Shown: piece after piece, positions 1 through 7,448 of the stretch | Numbering within the stretch: position 1 is the first letter of the stretch | How the letters are laid out: each line of letters starts with the position of its first letter | From: Acidimicrobiales bacterium | GTDB lineage: Bacteria > Actinomycetota > Acidimicrobiia > Acidimicrobiales > SZUA-35 | NCBI GenBank assembly: GCA_028285495.1 | Contig: JANQPB010000015.1 | Span: forward strand, 186,001-250,000 | Direction: 5' to 3' | DNA: 64,000 nucleotides | Translations under genes and position numbers: made by a program | The notes under the pieces: model-generated | What the model was told of the DNA's origin: nothing | Database searches by the model: none | What the model saw: only the letters and a program-made list of their open reading frames with translations

Positions 1-571
1 TCTCGATCGACGTCCGGGCGTTGGCCGCCGTGTTCACACTCAGAGCTGCAAGATCGTTTCCGGCACCACCCAGTGCGTTGGCGTCGACCAGCCCCACGCT
101 CAGGAGGATCTGATTACCAGACCCGCCTTCGGCCCCGAGCTGGAGAGCCATCGCCGTGGCGGTGAAGACTGCTCGGCCGCTGAACGTCGTGTCGGTGCCG
201 ATTCGATCGATCTCGGCGGCGAGTGCGTCCAGCTCCACCTTGATCGAGGCTCGGGCGGTGGAGTCGTTTGAGTCGTTGGCGGCTTGGACCGCGAGCTGTC
301 GCATGCGGTTCAAGAGGTTGTGGACTTCCTGGAGTGCGCCTTCCGCAGTCTGCAGGAAGCTGATGCCCTCCTGTGCGTTGCGGGCGGCTTGTCGCAGGCC
401 TGAAGCCTCGGCGTTCAGCTTCTGGGAGATGACCAGGCCAGCGGCGTCGTCACCGGCCCGGTTGAGTGCGGAACCCGTGTTGAGCCTCTCGAGGCTCAGG
501 GCGAGTTCATCCCCTAGGTAGGAGGCGTTCCTCGTGGCATTGAGGGCCATGACATTGGTGTTGATGCGCAT
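1..571 (-). CDS. fliC: Flagellin, N-terminal part (gene runs off the window)
   Basis: The minus strand from the ATG at 571 reads MRINTNVMALNA, followed by SYLGDELALSLERLNTG and NRAGDDAAGLVIS. This is the conserved D0/D1 N-terminus of bacterial flagellin, the exported filament subunit. The coiled segment continues (EGISFLQTAEGALQEVHNLL, RMRQLAVQAANDSN), which is typical of D1. A strong ribosome binding site (AGGGAGGA) lies about 8 nt upstream of the ATG. About 190 residues are present; the variable domain and C-terminal D0 lie beyond the window edge, so completeness cannot be judged. The neighbour is a broken surface-domain gene and a REC-HDOD regulator, so this may be the edge of a motility region. 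I saw no clear sigma-28 promoter upstream. Confidence 0.93.
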   Translation of the reverse strand, partial: MRINTNVMALNATRNASYLGDELALSLERLNTGSALNRAGDDAAGLVISQKLNAEASGLRQAARNAQEGISFLQTAEGALQEVHNLLNRMRQLAVQAANDSNDSTARASIKVELDALAAEIDRIGTDTTFSGRAVFTATAMALQLGAEGGSGNQILLSVGLVDANALGGAGNDLAALSVNTAANARTSIE

Positions 572-815
572 CTCGGTTGTCCTCCCTATGGAGACAGCTG
601 ACTGTGCGCCTCTCACTGGGCAGAGAGTGCCTTGCACGAAGGTGCGTTTGGCTCAGTCTCGTCCGATCGCAGGGAAGTAGTAGGCGCTGCCGCAGGGGAG
701 ACTCCCCCCGAAGCGACTCCGAGACCTGGCGACACCGCGGACGACCGCTGCTCAATGGACCAATGGATCGCCGCCATCATGCCAGCGGAAGCCTCGCCTC
801 GATGGGTGTGGACGG

Positions 816-1125
816 TCAGTCGGCGAGGACGGTGACGAGAAGGGTGGCGGTGTCACAGGTCCTTCCGGTATCGCAGATCTCGTAGGTGAGCCGATCGATG
901 CCGGCGAGTCATTGGCGAGCACGTCGACCGTCGCCGATGCCTCCTCCACTACCGTGCCGCTGTCCGAGTTGGCGGTCGGACCGACAGATGACTGCGTTGA
1001 CGTGCTCGTTGTCGTGGTCGTCGTGCGCGTCCACTTCGTGGGGCCCTCGCTGGGGTTCGGCTCATGTCGGCTCCGGTTCGGCCGACATAGAACAGGGACC
1101 CGACCACCCAAAGCAGGCCCACCAT
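816..1125 (-). pseudogene. Broken exported protein with a cadherin/Ig-like 'VLAND' domain
   Basis: In three successive minus-strand frames there is (i) MVGLLWVVGSLFYVGRTGA, a plausible signal or anchor helix, starting at 1125; (ii) a Thr-rich linker followed by ATVDVLANDSPASI; and (iii) DRLTYEICDTGRTCDTAT and LLVTVLAD followed by stop at 816. Pieces (ii) and (iii) are the beginning and end of the bacterial Ig/cadherin-like repeat found in large adhesins, whose middle strands are missing. At least two frame changes are needed to read through, so this looks like a decayed or internally deleted gene rather than a working one. Its ATG overlaps, on the opposite strand, the ATG of the REC-HDOD gene, which argues against normal expression. 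Assembly indels are an alternative explanation. Confidence 0.45.
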
Positions 1126-2287
1126 GCTGAGGATCTTGTTCGTTGACGACGAGCCCGACGACTTGCAGGCGATTCGCCGCACCAGTCAGCTCATGCAGCA
1201 CGAGTGGGACATGCACTTCGTCGACAGTGGCCAGGCAGCCTTGGTCGTACTGTCACAACGACCATTCGATGTGGTCGTTTCCGACATGCGGATGACAAGA
1301 ATGGACGGCGCCGACCTCCTCGCCGCCGTACGCCGCCAGTACCCTACTTGCGCTCGCATCATTCTCTCAGACTGCACAGAGAAGGATGCGCAGTTCCGCT
1401 CGACAAAGGTCGCTCATCAGCTCCTGAGCAAGCCATGTAGGCTCGACGAGCTCACCCGCACGATCGATCGGATCCAAGCTTCCCGAGGCTACGTCGAGTC
1501 CAATGCCATCCGGGCGATCGTGGGACAGGTCGACCAGTTGCCCGTGCTCGGCGACGTCTACGAAGACTTCATGGCTGCTGTCGATCGCGACACTTCCACC
1601 GCCGAAGCGTTGGGCCGAATCGTCTCTCAGGACATCGCTCTGACGGCTGAGCTGCTGCGTCTGGTCAACTCGGCGTTCTTCGGTCTCCGCCGCACGGTCG
1701 ATTCGACCGCAGACGCCATCACCTACCTCGGGGTCGATGTCGTGCGAGCGATCGTCGCTGGCCATTCCGTGTTCGGCGTCGATGTGCCAGGCCTCGACGT
1801 CGACCGGATCGCGTGTCGCGCCCAGTGGGCCGCTGCTCTCGTCCGGGCGATGCTTCGAGCAGAGGGTGCATCCAACCAGGAGGCTGCCGAAGGCTACCTC
1901 GCCGGCGGCCTGCATGAGGTGGGGCTCCTGGTCCTCGGCTCGCTGCCCGTACCACCGGGCGCCGACCTGACCGCGGTCGTCGAGAGCAACGATCCGATCG
2001 TCGAGCGGCTCACCTTCGGCGCCGATCGATTTGCGATCGGGGCGTATCTGCTGGGCCTTTGGGGGTTTTCGCCTTCACTCGTCGAGGGAGTTCGAAGTCT
2101 CGGCCTCGACACTGCGCCCGAACCCTCCGAAGTCGGTCGAGTAGGGTGGGCGTTGCACGTGGCGAGAAGACAACTGGTGCTCGCAGGTGTGGACGAACTC
2201 GATGCCACCGTTGGCGAGGACGCTCTAGGCGCTCTCATGATTGGGGCTTCGGCCGAGCTCGGAGCACCACTCGCCCACCGACAATGA
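1124..2287 (+). CDS. Response regulator with HDOD output domain
   Basis: 387 aa. Residues 1-120 are a receiver domain: acidic pair Asp8/Asp9, phospho-acceptor Asp54 (VVSDMRM), Ser82 and Lys103 (LLSKP). Residues about 135-330 match the HDOD fold (LPVLGDVYEDFMAAV, IVSQDIALTAELLRLVNSAFFG, ITYLGVDVVRAIV), a metal-less relative of HD phosphohydrolases used in signalling, often in motility, chemotaxis or c-di-GMP circuits. It carries no DNA-binding domain, so it probably acts through protein contacts. No partner histidine kinase is adjacent. The flagellin gene 550 bp away on the opposite strand suggests, but does not prove, a role in motility. The ribosome binding site is weak, but the MLRILFVDDE start fits the domain exactly. 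Confidence 0.88.
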   Translation: MLRILFVDDEPDDLQAIRRTSQLMQHEWDMHFVDSGQAALVVLSQRPFDVVVSDMRMTRMDGADLLAAVRRQYPTCARIILSDCTEKDAQFRSTKVAHQLLSKPCRLDELTRTIDRIQASRGYVESNAIRAIVGQVDQLPVLGDVYEDFMAAVDRDTSTAEALGRIVSQDIALTAELLRLVNSAFFGLRRTVDSTADAITYLGVDVVRAIVAGHSVFGVDVPGLDVDRIACRAQWAAALVRAMLRAEGASNQEAAEGYLAGGLHEVGLLVLGSLPVPPGADLTAVVESNDPIVERLTFGADRFAIGAYLLGLWGFSPSLVEGVRSLGLDTAPEPSEVGRVGWALHVARRQLVLAGVDELDATVGEDALGALMIGASAELGAPLAHRQ

Positions 2288-2549
2288 TGTCGACGACGTG
2301 CCCCAACGGGCATACGAGGACACTGCGCTGCAGGCTTGCGCCCAGGTCGAGGACTGACAGAGGTTGTTGACACCCGGGGTCTCTCCGTCCATCGGAGCGC
2401 CGACACCCGAGCCGACAGCGGTGCTGGCCCGGTTGATCACGGAGATGCCGACAAACGGCCGCGACGGCTCGGCGTCGTGGGAGTCCGACTGGTGGCTTCG
2501 CCGCGGTTCAGCCGGCAATCGCCCGCTGGCTTGAACGCCATGTCAGGGG
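2288..2549. other. Short intergenic space, nothing recognised
   Basis: This gap separates the convergent REC-HDOD and Rieske genes. An open frame exists on the minus strand (2225-2518) but it overlaps the 3' end of the REC-HDOD gene, has no recognisable motif and no convincing ribosome binding site. I see no hairpin with a T-run. Confidence 0.4.
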
Positions 2550-3746
2550 TTACCCAGGGGAATCGGGGCGCTCGGTGCTCGACGCCGTCATTTGGCGGGC
2601 GTACCACCGGGCGAAGGTCCGGTTGTGTCGTTCGAGGTGGGACAGCATCCCTGGTCGGGCGGCGCTGGCCTGCAACCCTCGTTGCACGCCCTCGCAGACG
2701 AGGATGTCTTGCTCGTGGATCGCCGTCAACGTCTCGACGTGACCGGAGACTCGCGCATCCGAATCGGGGGCATCGATGAGGTGCGGTGGCAACAGGAGGT
2801 GGGTTGTCAGGTCGATCCGTCCAGGTCCGAGCGGGTGCACCTCGAACCAGATCATCGCCTGCGGCGTGAGCGCGATCACGTAGTTCGGGAACGGGTAGGC
2901 GAGGCCGAGGCTGGTTCGCTGCTGATCATCTAGGCCCGGGGTCGGTCGATCGGTGCTTGGGTAGACGAGCTGGCCACCCTCGCCCTCGGCCAGCGCCTCG
3001 GGCGCAATGCCGGCATAGAGCAGCGTGTAGTCGCCGTTGTCCGGTGCGTCGACGACGAGGCGGGCCGGCATGAACGGCTCGAGCGTGTCGTGGTGAGCGC
3101 CGAGATGGTGGTAGCACTCCCCGTTGTCCATGAAGACCTTCCAGTCCCAGTGCGACTCACCCCACGGGATCGAGTGCACCACCGCCCAGTCCGACAGACC
3201 GTAGTTGGAGAGCTGCTGACCCATCTCCCCCCAGAGCCGTGCCGTCGGTGGTGCGCTGCCATCGATGTTGACGAAGACGAAGCCCTCCCAAACCTCGTGA
3301 CGGAACACGTGGAGGGAGTAGTCGGCCTTGTAGAAGCCGGGCGTCTCGTCCATCTCCGGTGCGGCACGTAGTGCACCTTGAAGCCCGAACGTCCACCGGT
3401 GATAGGGGCACTGCAGCGACGGCACCGATCCAGCACCCGAGCCACCACAGATGTCCATCCAGCGGTGCGAACAGACCCGGGACAGCACGTGGATGCTCCC
3501 ATCCCGAGCTCGAGTCATCACCATCGGCTCGCCCAACACGTCGACGGCCTTGAAGCAGCCCGCAGTCGGGACCTCCGAGACGTGGCCGACGTTGACCCAA
3601 CCGGGCCGGAAGACCCGCGCCAACTCGAGGTCCCAGATCTCCTCGGAGCAGTACACCTGGGGTGGCAGCGTCCCCCAGTCATCGGAATCGGCGTGGACTC
3701 GGAGGGCCTCGAGGAGCTCCGTAGCATCCAGGGTCTCGGGCCTCAT
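2550..3746 (-). CDS. Rieske non-haem iron oxygenase, alpha subunit
   Basis: 398 aa. Residues about 45-150 form the Rieske [2Fe-2S] domain with ligands Cys92, His94, Cys113 and His116 (CSHRW and CPYHRW). The catalytic domain shows the mononuclear-iron motif NGECYHHLGAH (His213, His218, after Glu210), with the third, acidic ligand expected downstream. Such enzymes add O2 to aromatic rings, steroids or quaternary amines using electrons from a separate reductase; no reductase or beta subunit is adjacent, so the substrate cannot be assigned. The ATG overlaps the TGA of the upstream SDR gene by 4 nt, so the two are translationally coupled, and both are probably controlled by the TetR regulator encoded divergently. 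Confidence 0.88.
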   Translation of the reverse strand: MRPETLDATELLEALRVHADSDDWGTLPPQVYCSEEIWDLELARVFRPGWVNVGHVSEVPTAGCFKAVDVLGEPMVMTRARDGSIHVLSRVCSHRWMDICGGSGAGSVPSLQCPYHRWTFGLQGALRAAPEMDETPGFYKADYSLHVFRHEVWEGFVFVNIDGSAPPTARLWGEMGQQLSNYGLSDWAVVHSIPWGESHWDWKVFMDNGECYHHLGAHHDTLEPFMPARLVVDAPDNGDYTLLYAGIAPEALAEGEGGQLVYPSTDRPTPGLDDQQRTSLGLAYPFPNYVIALTPQAMIWFEVHPLGPGRIDLTTHLLLPPHLIDAPDSDARVSGHVETLTAIHEQDILVCEGVQRGLQASAARPGMLSHLERHNRTFARWYARQMTASSTERPDSPG

Positions 3747-4585
3747 GCCGGGATCTCCGGAGCCCAGTCGGCGACGCCGAACATCTCGCCGATGGCGGTG
3801 TGGACCTCATCGTCCGTCGCCGAGCGGAGAGCGTGCGCCACCGGAGCGAGCGAACCGAGCGGGTAGCGGAACCGGGGCTCGGGCGCCTCCAGCGCATCCC
3901 GAAGTGCCTCGCAGACCAGAGCGGGGCTCTCGGCACCAGCTCGGACGGCGGCGTGACTCGACTCGTTGTGCACGAACAACGCCTCGTAGACCGAGTCGTC
4001 CGGTGCGCCTGGGGCCCGACCGGACACGACGAGACCGGTGTCGGCGGTGTAGCCGGGTTGGATGACCGAGACCCGGACCCCGAGGGGCTCGACCTCGTGG
4101 CGCAACGACTCCATCGCCGCTTCGAGCCCGGCTTTGGAGGCGCAGTAGGCAGACTCTCCGGGCAGCCCAGCGATGGCAGCGAGCGACGAGATGACGACGA
4201 CGCGACCGTCGCCACTGGCTCGCAACCGTGGCAGCGCATGGCGGATCACGCGGACCGCGCCGATCAGGTTGGTGTCGATGGTGCGCTCGAACGAGGTCCC
4301 CGACATGACCTCGAGCGGAGCGAACCAGCCCACTCCCGCGTTGCAGATCACGGCGTCGAGATCATCTGCGGCATCGATCGCACTTGCGACCGAGGCTTCG
4401 TCGGTCACATCCATGACGACTGCTCGGATGTCAGGGGAACCGTCGTCCCCCTCCGGTCGAGTCCCCGACCGGGATGCGGCGAGAACGCTGTGACCCCGAG
4501 CGGCGAGATCGGCGGCCAGAACCGCGCCGATTCCGCGGCTGGCTCCGGTTATGAGAACCCTGCGATTGCGATGCGTCAGCGGCAC
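3743..4585 (-). CDS. Short-chain dehydrogenase/reductase (SDR)
   Basis: 280 aa from a GTG at 4585, which is preceded by GGAGGT at ideal distance. A longer in-frame extension upstream would run through the operator sites and is rejected. Classical SDR features: TGASRGIG (residues 13-20, NAD(P) binding), NAG at 82-84, and the Ser133/134, Tyr147, Lys151 catalytic set (SAYCASK). It probably oxidises or reduces a hydroxyl/keto group of the same substrate handled by the coupled Rieske oxygenase, a common pairing when a dihydrodiol or alcohol is formed. Residues between the Rossmann start and NAG contain DV at 59-60, typical of the adenine-ring contact. Cofactor preference is not certain. Confidence 0.88.
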   Translation of the reverse strand: MPLTHRNRRVLITGASRGIGAVLAADLAARGHSVLAASRSGTRPEGDDGSPDIRAVVMDVTDEASVASAIDAADDLDAVICNAGVGWFAPLEVMSGTSFERTIDTNLIGAVRVIRHALPRLRASGDGRVVVISSLAAIAGLPGESAYCASKAGLEAAMESLRHEVEPLGVRVSVIQPGYTADTGLVVSGRAPGAPDDSVYEALFVHNESSHAAVRAGAESPALVCEALRDALEAPEPRFRYPLGSLAPVAHALRSATDDEVHTAIGEMFGVADWAPEIPA

Positions 4586-4614
4586 TGGCGACCTCCGATG
4601 TCCTCGACACGTCC

Positions 4615-4681
4615 AAATATCTACAGGCGTAGAAATCATGACCCAGATGAGGTCGCCAGTCAATATCTACGCGTGTAGAAA
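4615..4681. promoter_or_regulatory. Two direct copies of an inverted-repeat operator (likely TetR site)
   Basis: Site 1 (4616-4635) and site 2 (4662-4681) both read ATATCTAC-N4-GTAGAAA; within each copy CTAC-N4-GTAG is an inverted repeat. The copies are 46 bp apart, about four and a half helical turns, and lie between the divergent SDR (start 4585) and TetR (start 4691) genes. Site 2 ends 10 bp before the TetR ATG, so binding would block both promoters. This is the usual arrangement of an autorepressed TetR family regulator. Confidence 0.7.
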
Positions 4682-4690
4682 GACGGTAGG

Positions 4691-5389
4691 ATGGCCGTCT
4701 TGCCCACACCGAAGACCAAGCGGGGTCGGCCCAGGCTCCGACCGAGCGACTCGCACGAGGACCCGCGCGAGGAGATCCTGCTGGCCGCAGCAGCCTCGTT
4801 CACCGCCAAGGGGTACACAGCCACCTCGTTCACAGCCATCGCCGACGACGTGGGGCTTCAACGGGCCTCCCTCTATCACCACTTCGCCAGCAAGGATGCG
4901 ATTCTGGCCGAGATCGCTCGACGCCACCTCGACCCGCTGCTCGACCTCCTGGCGAGGCTCGATTGCGAAGACCAGCCGCCCGCCCTCCAGCTGTACCGCT
5001 ATCTACGCATCGACCTCCGCCACATGCTGCGCGCCCCCTACGACCTCGGTGGGCTCTTCCACCTCCCCGAGGTACGCGAGCGCGACCGGTTCCGAACGCT
5101 CTGGGACGCCGTCGACACGATCGCCGACGGCTGGACGACATGGATCGTCCAGGGCGCAAGCGAAGGCACGTTCCACACCGAGGAGCCGGAGCGAGTCGGC
5201 CTGCTCCTGGAGAGCAGCTACTTCGGCGTTCTCGGCACACCGCGAGCCCGACTTCGGGAGAACCCAGCGGCAACGGCCGACGGGTTCGCACGCTTCGCGC
5301 TCGATGCACTCCTCACGACCAGGGCAGCGGGCGACAGTATCGCACAGCAGGCGCTCGAGATGGATGGCCTCGACCCGAGTGTCGACTGA
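4691..5389 (+). CDS. TetR family transcriptional regulator
   Basis: 232 aa. The N-terminal helix-turn-helix is clear at about residues 30-75: EEILLAAAASFTAKGYTATS, FTAIADDVGLQRASLYHHF and ASKDAILAEI. An Arg/Lys-rich tail precedes it (KTKRGRPRLRP). The C-terminal ligand domain is divergent as usual. It is transcribed away from the SDR-Rieske operon, and two matching operator-like sites lie in the shared promoter, so it probably represses that operon and itself until a pathway substrate binds. The start at 4691 lies 10 bp after the second operator copy. Confidence 0.9.
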   Translation: MAVLPTPKTKRGRPRLRPSDSHEDPREEILLAAAASFTAKGYTATSFTAIADDVGLQRASLYHHFASKDAILAEIARRHLDPLLDLLARLDCEDQPPALQLYRYLRIDLRHMLRAPYDLGGLFHLPEVRERDRFRTLWDAVDTIADGWTTWIVQGASEGTFHTEEPERVGLLLESSYFGVLGTPRARLRENPAATADGFARFALDALLTTRAAGDSIAQQALEMDGLDPSVD

Positions 5390-5768
5390 ACTCGCCAGCC
5401 ATCATGACCAGCCACCCGGATCGCTGCCGGTCCAGCCGAGTCCGTGGGATCGCAGCTGAGTCGGCGTACCACATGGCTGGCTTTACAACCGACGCCGGGA
5501 CGCAGTCGAGTGCGCAACTCTGGAGGATGGTAGCCACCAGCTGCACCCAGGCGACGGTCTGACGCAGTCTCGGAGCGGCGGCGAACGTGTTGTCCGTTCG
5601 GGGACACCCCCGGGGTGGGGCTCCGCGACCAGAACGACCAATATCGGCCTTTTTGATTTTCTTGCCGCTTACTTTCGCAACATTGAGTCCTCCTTCGGTC
5701 GTTGGTTGTGTTGTCGGTCACAGGGGGACGAAGAACGTCCTTGCGCGACAGAGCGATTGGGGAGACCG
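5390..5768. other. Intergenic region upstream of tctC, with a small inverted repeat
   Basis: No gene is supported here. A compact inverted repeat, CACCCC-C-GGGGTG, sits at 5605-5617, and an unusually AT-rich stretch (about 5640-5690, containing a T5 run) lies between it and tctC. This is the logical promoter region for the transporter and a possible binding region for its regulator, but I cannot identify -35/-10 boxes with confidence. Confidence 0.4.
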
Positions 5769-6893
5769 ATGACGAAGACGTGGTTGCGCCTCTTGGCGAT
5801 GCTGGTGGCGGCGGCCCTCGCGGCCGCGGCCTGCGGTGACGGCGACGATGATGCGGCGGCCGACGAGGCTGCGACCGAGGCGGCGGAGGACAGCGCGGAC
5901 GACAGCGCCGACGACAACGCCGAGGAAGCCTCGGAGGAGGAGTCGTCCGAGGCCATGGACGAGGAGGACGAGGGGGCCGAAGAGGCTGCGGCCGGGTTCA
6001 CCCCCGGTTCGCCCGAGTGCGTGGCCCCGGCCGATGCCGGTGGTGGCTGGGACTTCACCTGCCGGTCGATCGGTCAGCTGTTCGAGGACCTCGGCCTCAC
6101 GAGCAACGTGGTGGTCACCAACCAGCCCGGCGGTGGTGGTGGTGTCGCGTTCAGCGACGTCGCCGGCAACCGCAACGACAACAGCGATCTGGTGATCGCG
6201 GCCTCTCCGGCGACGGCGATCCGGTTCGCCCAGAACCAGTACGAGGGCCTGGAGGCCGACCAGTTCCGCTGGATCGGGGCGATCGGCGCCGACTTCGGCG
6301 TCGTCGCGGTCACGACCGACAGCGAGTTCGAGACGTTCGATCAGCTCATCGAGGCGGTTCAGGCCGATCCGACCGCCGTGGTCTGGGGTGGTGGCTCGCC
6401 GGTCGGCGGACAGGACCACTTCAAGGTGCTGTTGCTCGCCCAGGAGCTGGGGATCGACCCGGCCGCTGTGCCGTGGGTGGCCTACGACGGTGGCGGCGAA
6501 GCCCAGAACGCACTGCTGGGCGGTGAGATCGCTGTCTTCCCGGGTGATGTGTCGGAGACCATCGGCAACGAGGATCTGCGGATCCTGGTCGTCATGGCCG
6601 ATGAGCGGGTGCCGGCCCTGCCGGACGTGCCGACCACGACCGAGCTCGGTTACTCGACCATCTTCCCGATCTGGCGTGGCCTGTTGGCTCCTGGCGGCAT
6701 GACCGACGACGCCTACGACTTCTGGGTCGACGCGCTTGGTCAGGTCGAGGCGTCGGATGCCTGGGTCGCGGCCCGGGATGAGAACGGGCTCTCGCCGCTT
6801 CGTCTCCTCGGTGACGAGTTCCAGACGTTCGCCTTGCAGGCGGTCGGGGACTTTCGGACGCTGTCCGAGCCGTTCGGTCTGGTCAACGAGTAG
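5769..6893 (+). CDS. tctC: Tripartite tricarboxylate transporter, substrate-binding lipoprotein (TctC/Bug)
   Basis: 374 aa from the ATG at 5769, preceded by GGGGAG. Residues 1-19 are a lipoprotein signal ending in a lipobox-like LAAAAC, so the protein is anchored outside the membrane. A strikingly acidic Asp/Glu/Ala linker of about 55 residues follows. The mature domain shows TctC/Bug features (NQPGGGGGVAFSDVAG, GGGSPVGGQDHF, NALLGGEIAVFPGDVSE, RVPALPDVPTTTELGY). It captures a carboxylate solute and delivers it to TctAB encoded just downstream. A more upstream in-frame start would put 21 charged residues before the signal peptide and is rejected. The substrate is unknown; the CitA/CitB-like pair nearby hints at a di- or tricarboxylate. 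Confidence 0.92.
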   Translation: MTKTWLRLLAMLVAAALAAAACGDGDDDAAADEAATEAAEDSADDSADDNAEEASEEESSEAMDEEDEGAEEAAAGFTPGSPECVAPADAGGGWDFTCRSIGQLFEDLGLTSNVVVTNQPGGGGGVAFSDVAGNRNDNSDLVIAASPATAIRFAQNQYEGLEADQFRWIGAIGADFGVVAVTTDSEFETFDQLIEAVQADPTAVVWGGGSPVGGQDHFKVLLLAQELGIDPAAVPWVAYDGGGEAQNALLGGEIAVFPGDVSETIGNEDLRILVVMADERVPALPDVPTTTELGYSTIFPIWRGLLAPGGMTDDAYDFWVDALGQVEASDAWVAARDENGLSPLRLLGDEFQTFALQAVGDFRTLSEPFGLVNE

Positions 6894-6920
6894 TCGGTCG
6901 CCGGAGCGGAGGTAGCGGTC

Positions 6921-7448
6921 GTGGCGACCACCAACCCTGGCGATGGTTCGGATCGGACTCGGGCTGACGCCACCGCCGATGCCTCCGCCCGGCAGTCCGT
7001 CGCGCCCGGCTGGAGCGACCGGGTCCTCGGCGTCGTCTGTCTGGCCGGCGCGATCTGGTACACGATCGAAGCCAGGACGTTCGAGGGGACGGGCTTCGGT
7101 ACGGGTCCGGTCGGGCCGAAGACCCTCCCGACCGGGATCGGGGTGCTCTTCGGCGCGTTGGCACTCGTCTTGATCCTGCGTCCTGATCCGGCGCCGAGGT
7201 GGCCGTCGCGGACGGCCTGGTGGCAGATCGGCGTCGTCCTGGTCAGCTCGTACGTCTACGGGCAGATCATCCAGCCTGTCGGGTTCATCGTCTCCAGTGC
7301 GGTGATGACGATCATCATGGGCCTGCTGTTCCGAGCTCCGGCCCGGCTCCTGATCCCGCTCAGCTTCGCCTTCCCGGCGCTGTTGGCCTACGTCTTCAAC
7401 AACTGGCTCGAGCTTCGGCTGCCGGCCGGTTGGTGGGGCGGTTTCTGA
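6921..7448 (+). CDS. tctB: Tripartite tricarboxylate transporter, small membrane subunit (TctB)
   Basis: 175 aa with four hydrophobic segments at about residues 32-50, 65-85, 98-120 and 128-160 (for example VGFIVSSAVMTIIMGLLF). It lies between tctC and tctA and has the size and topology of TctB, the poorly conserved small permease subunit of the TTT family. Its TGA overlaps the tctA ATG (TGATG), so the two membrane subunits are translationally coupled. The first 28 residues are polar and Ala/Asp-rich, so a somewhat later start is possible. Recognition rests mainly on context and topology. Confidence 0.85.
   Translation: MATTNPGDGSDRTRADATADASARQSVAPGWSDRVLGVVCLAGAIWYTIEARTFEGTGFGTGPVGPKTLPTGIGVLFGALALVLILRPDPAPRWPSRTAWWQIGVVLVSSYVYGQIIQPVGFIVSSAVMTIIMGLLFRAPARLLIPLSFAFPALLAYVFNNWLELRLPAGWWGGF

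Noticed and set aside
752..1216. Single 154-aa protein covering the VLAND segment
   Set aside because: Its N-terminal part is the antisense of the REC-HDOD gene and its C-terminal part is out of the frame that completes the domain; only the spliced multi-frame reading makes sense.
2225..2518. 97-aa minus-strand frame between the REC-HDOD and Rieske genes
   Set aside because: Overlaps a solid gene, no ribosome binding site, no recognisable motif.
5769..6893. Start of TctC at 5706 rather than 5769
   Set aside because: The extension adds 21 charged residues ahead of the lipoprotein signal; the ATG at 5769 has a good ribosome binding site.
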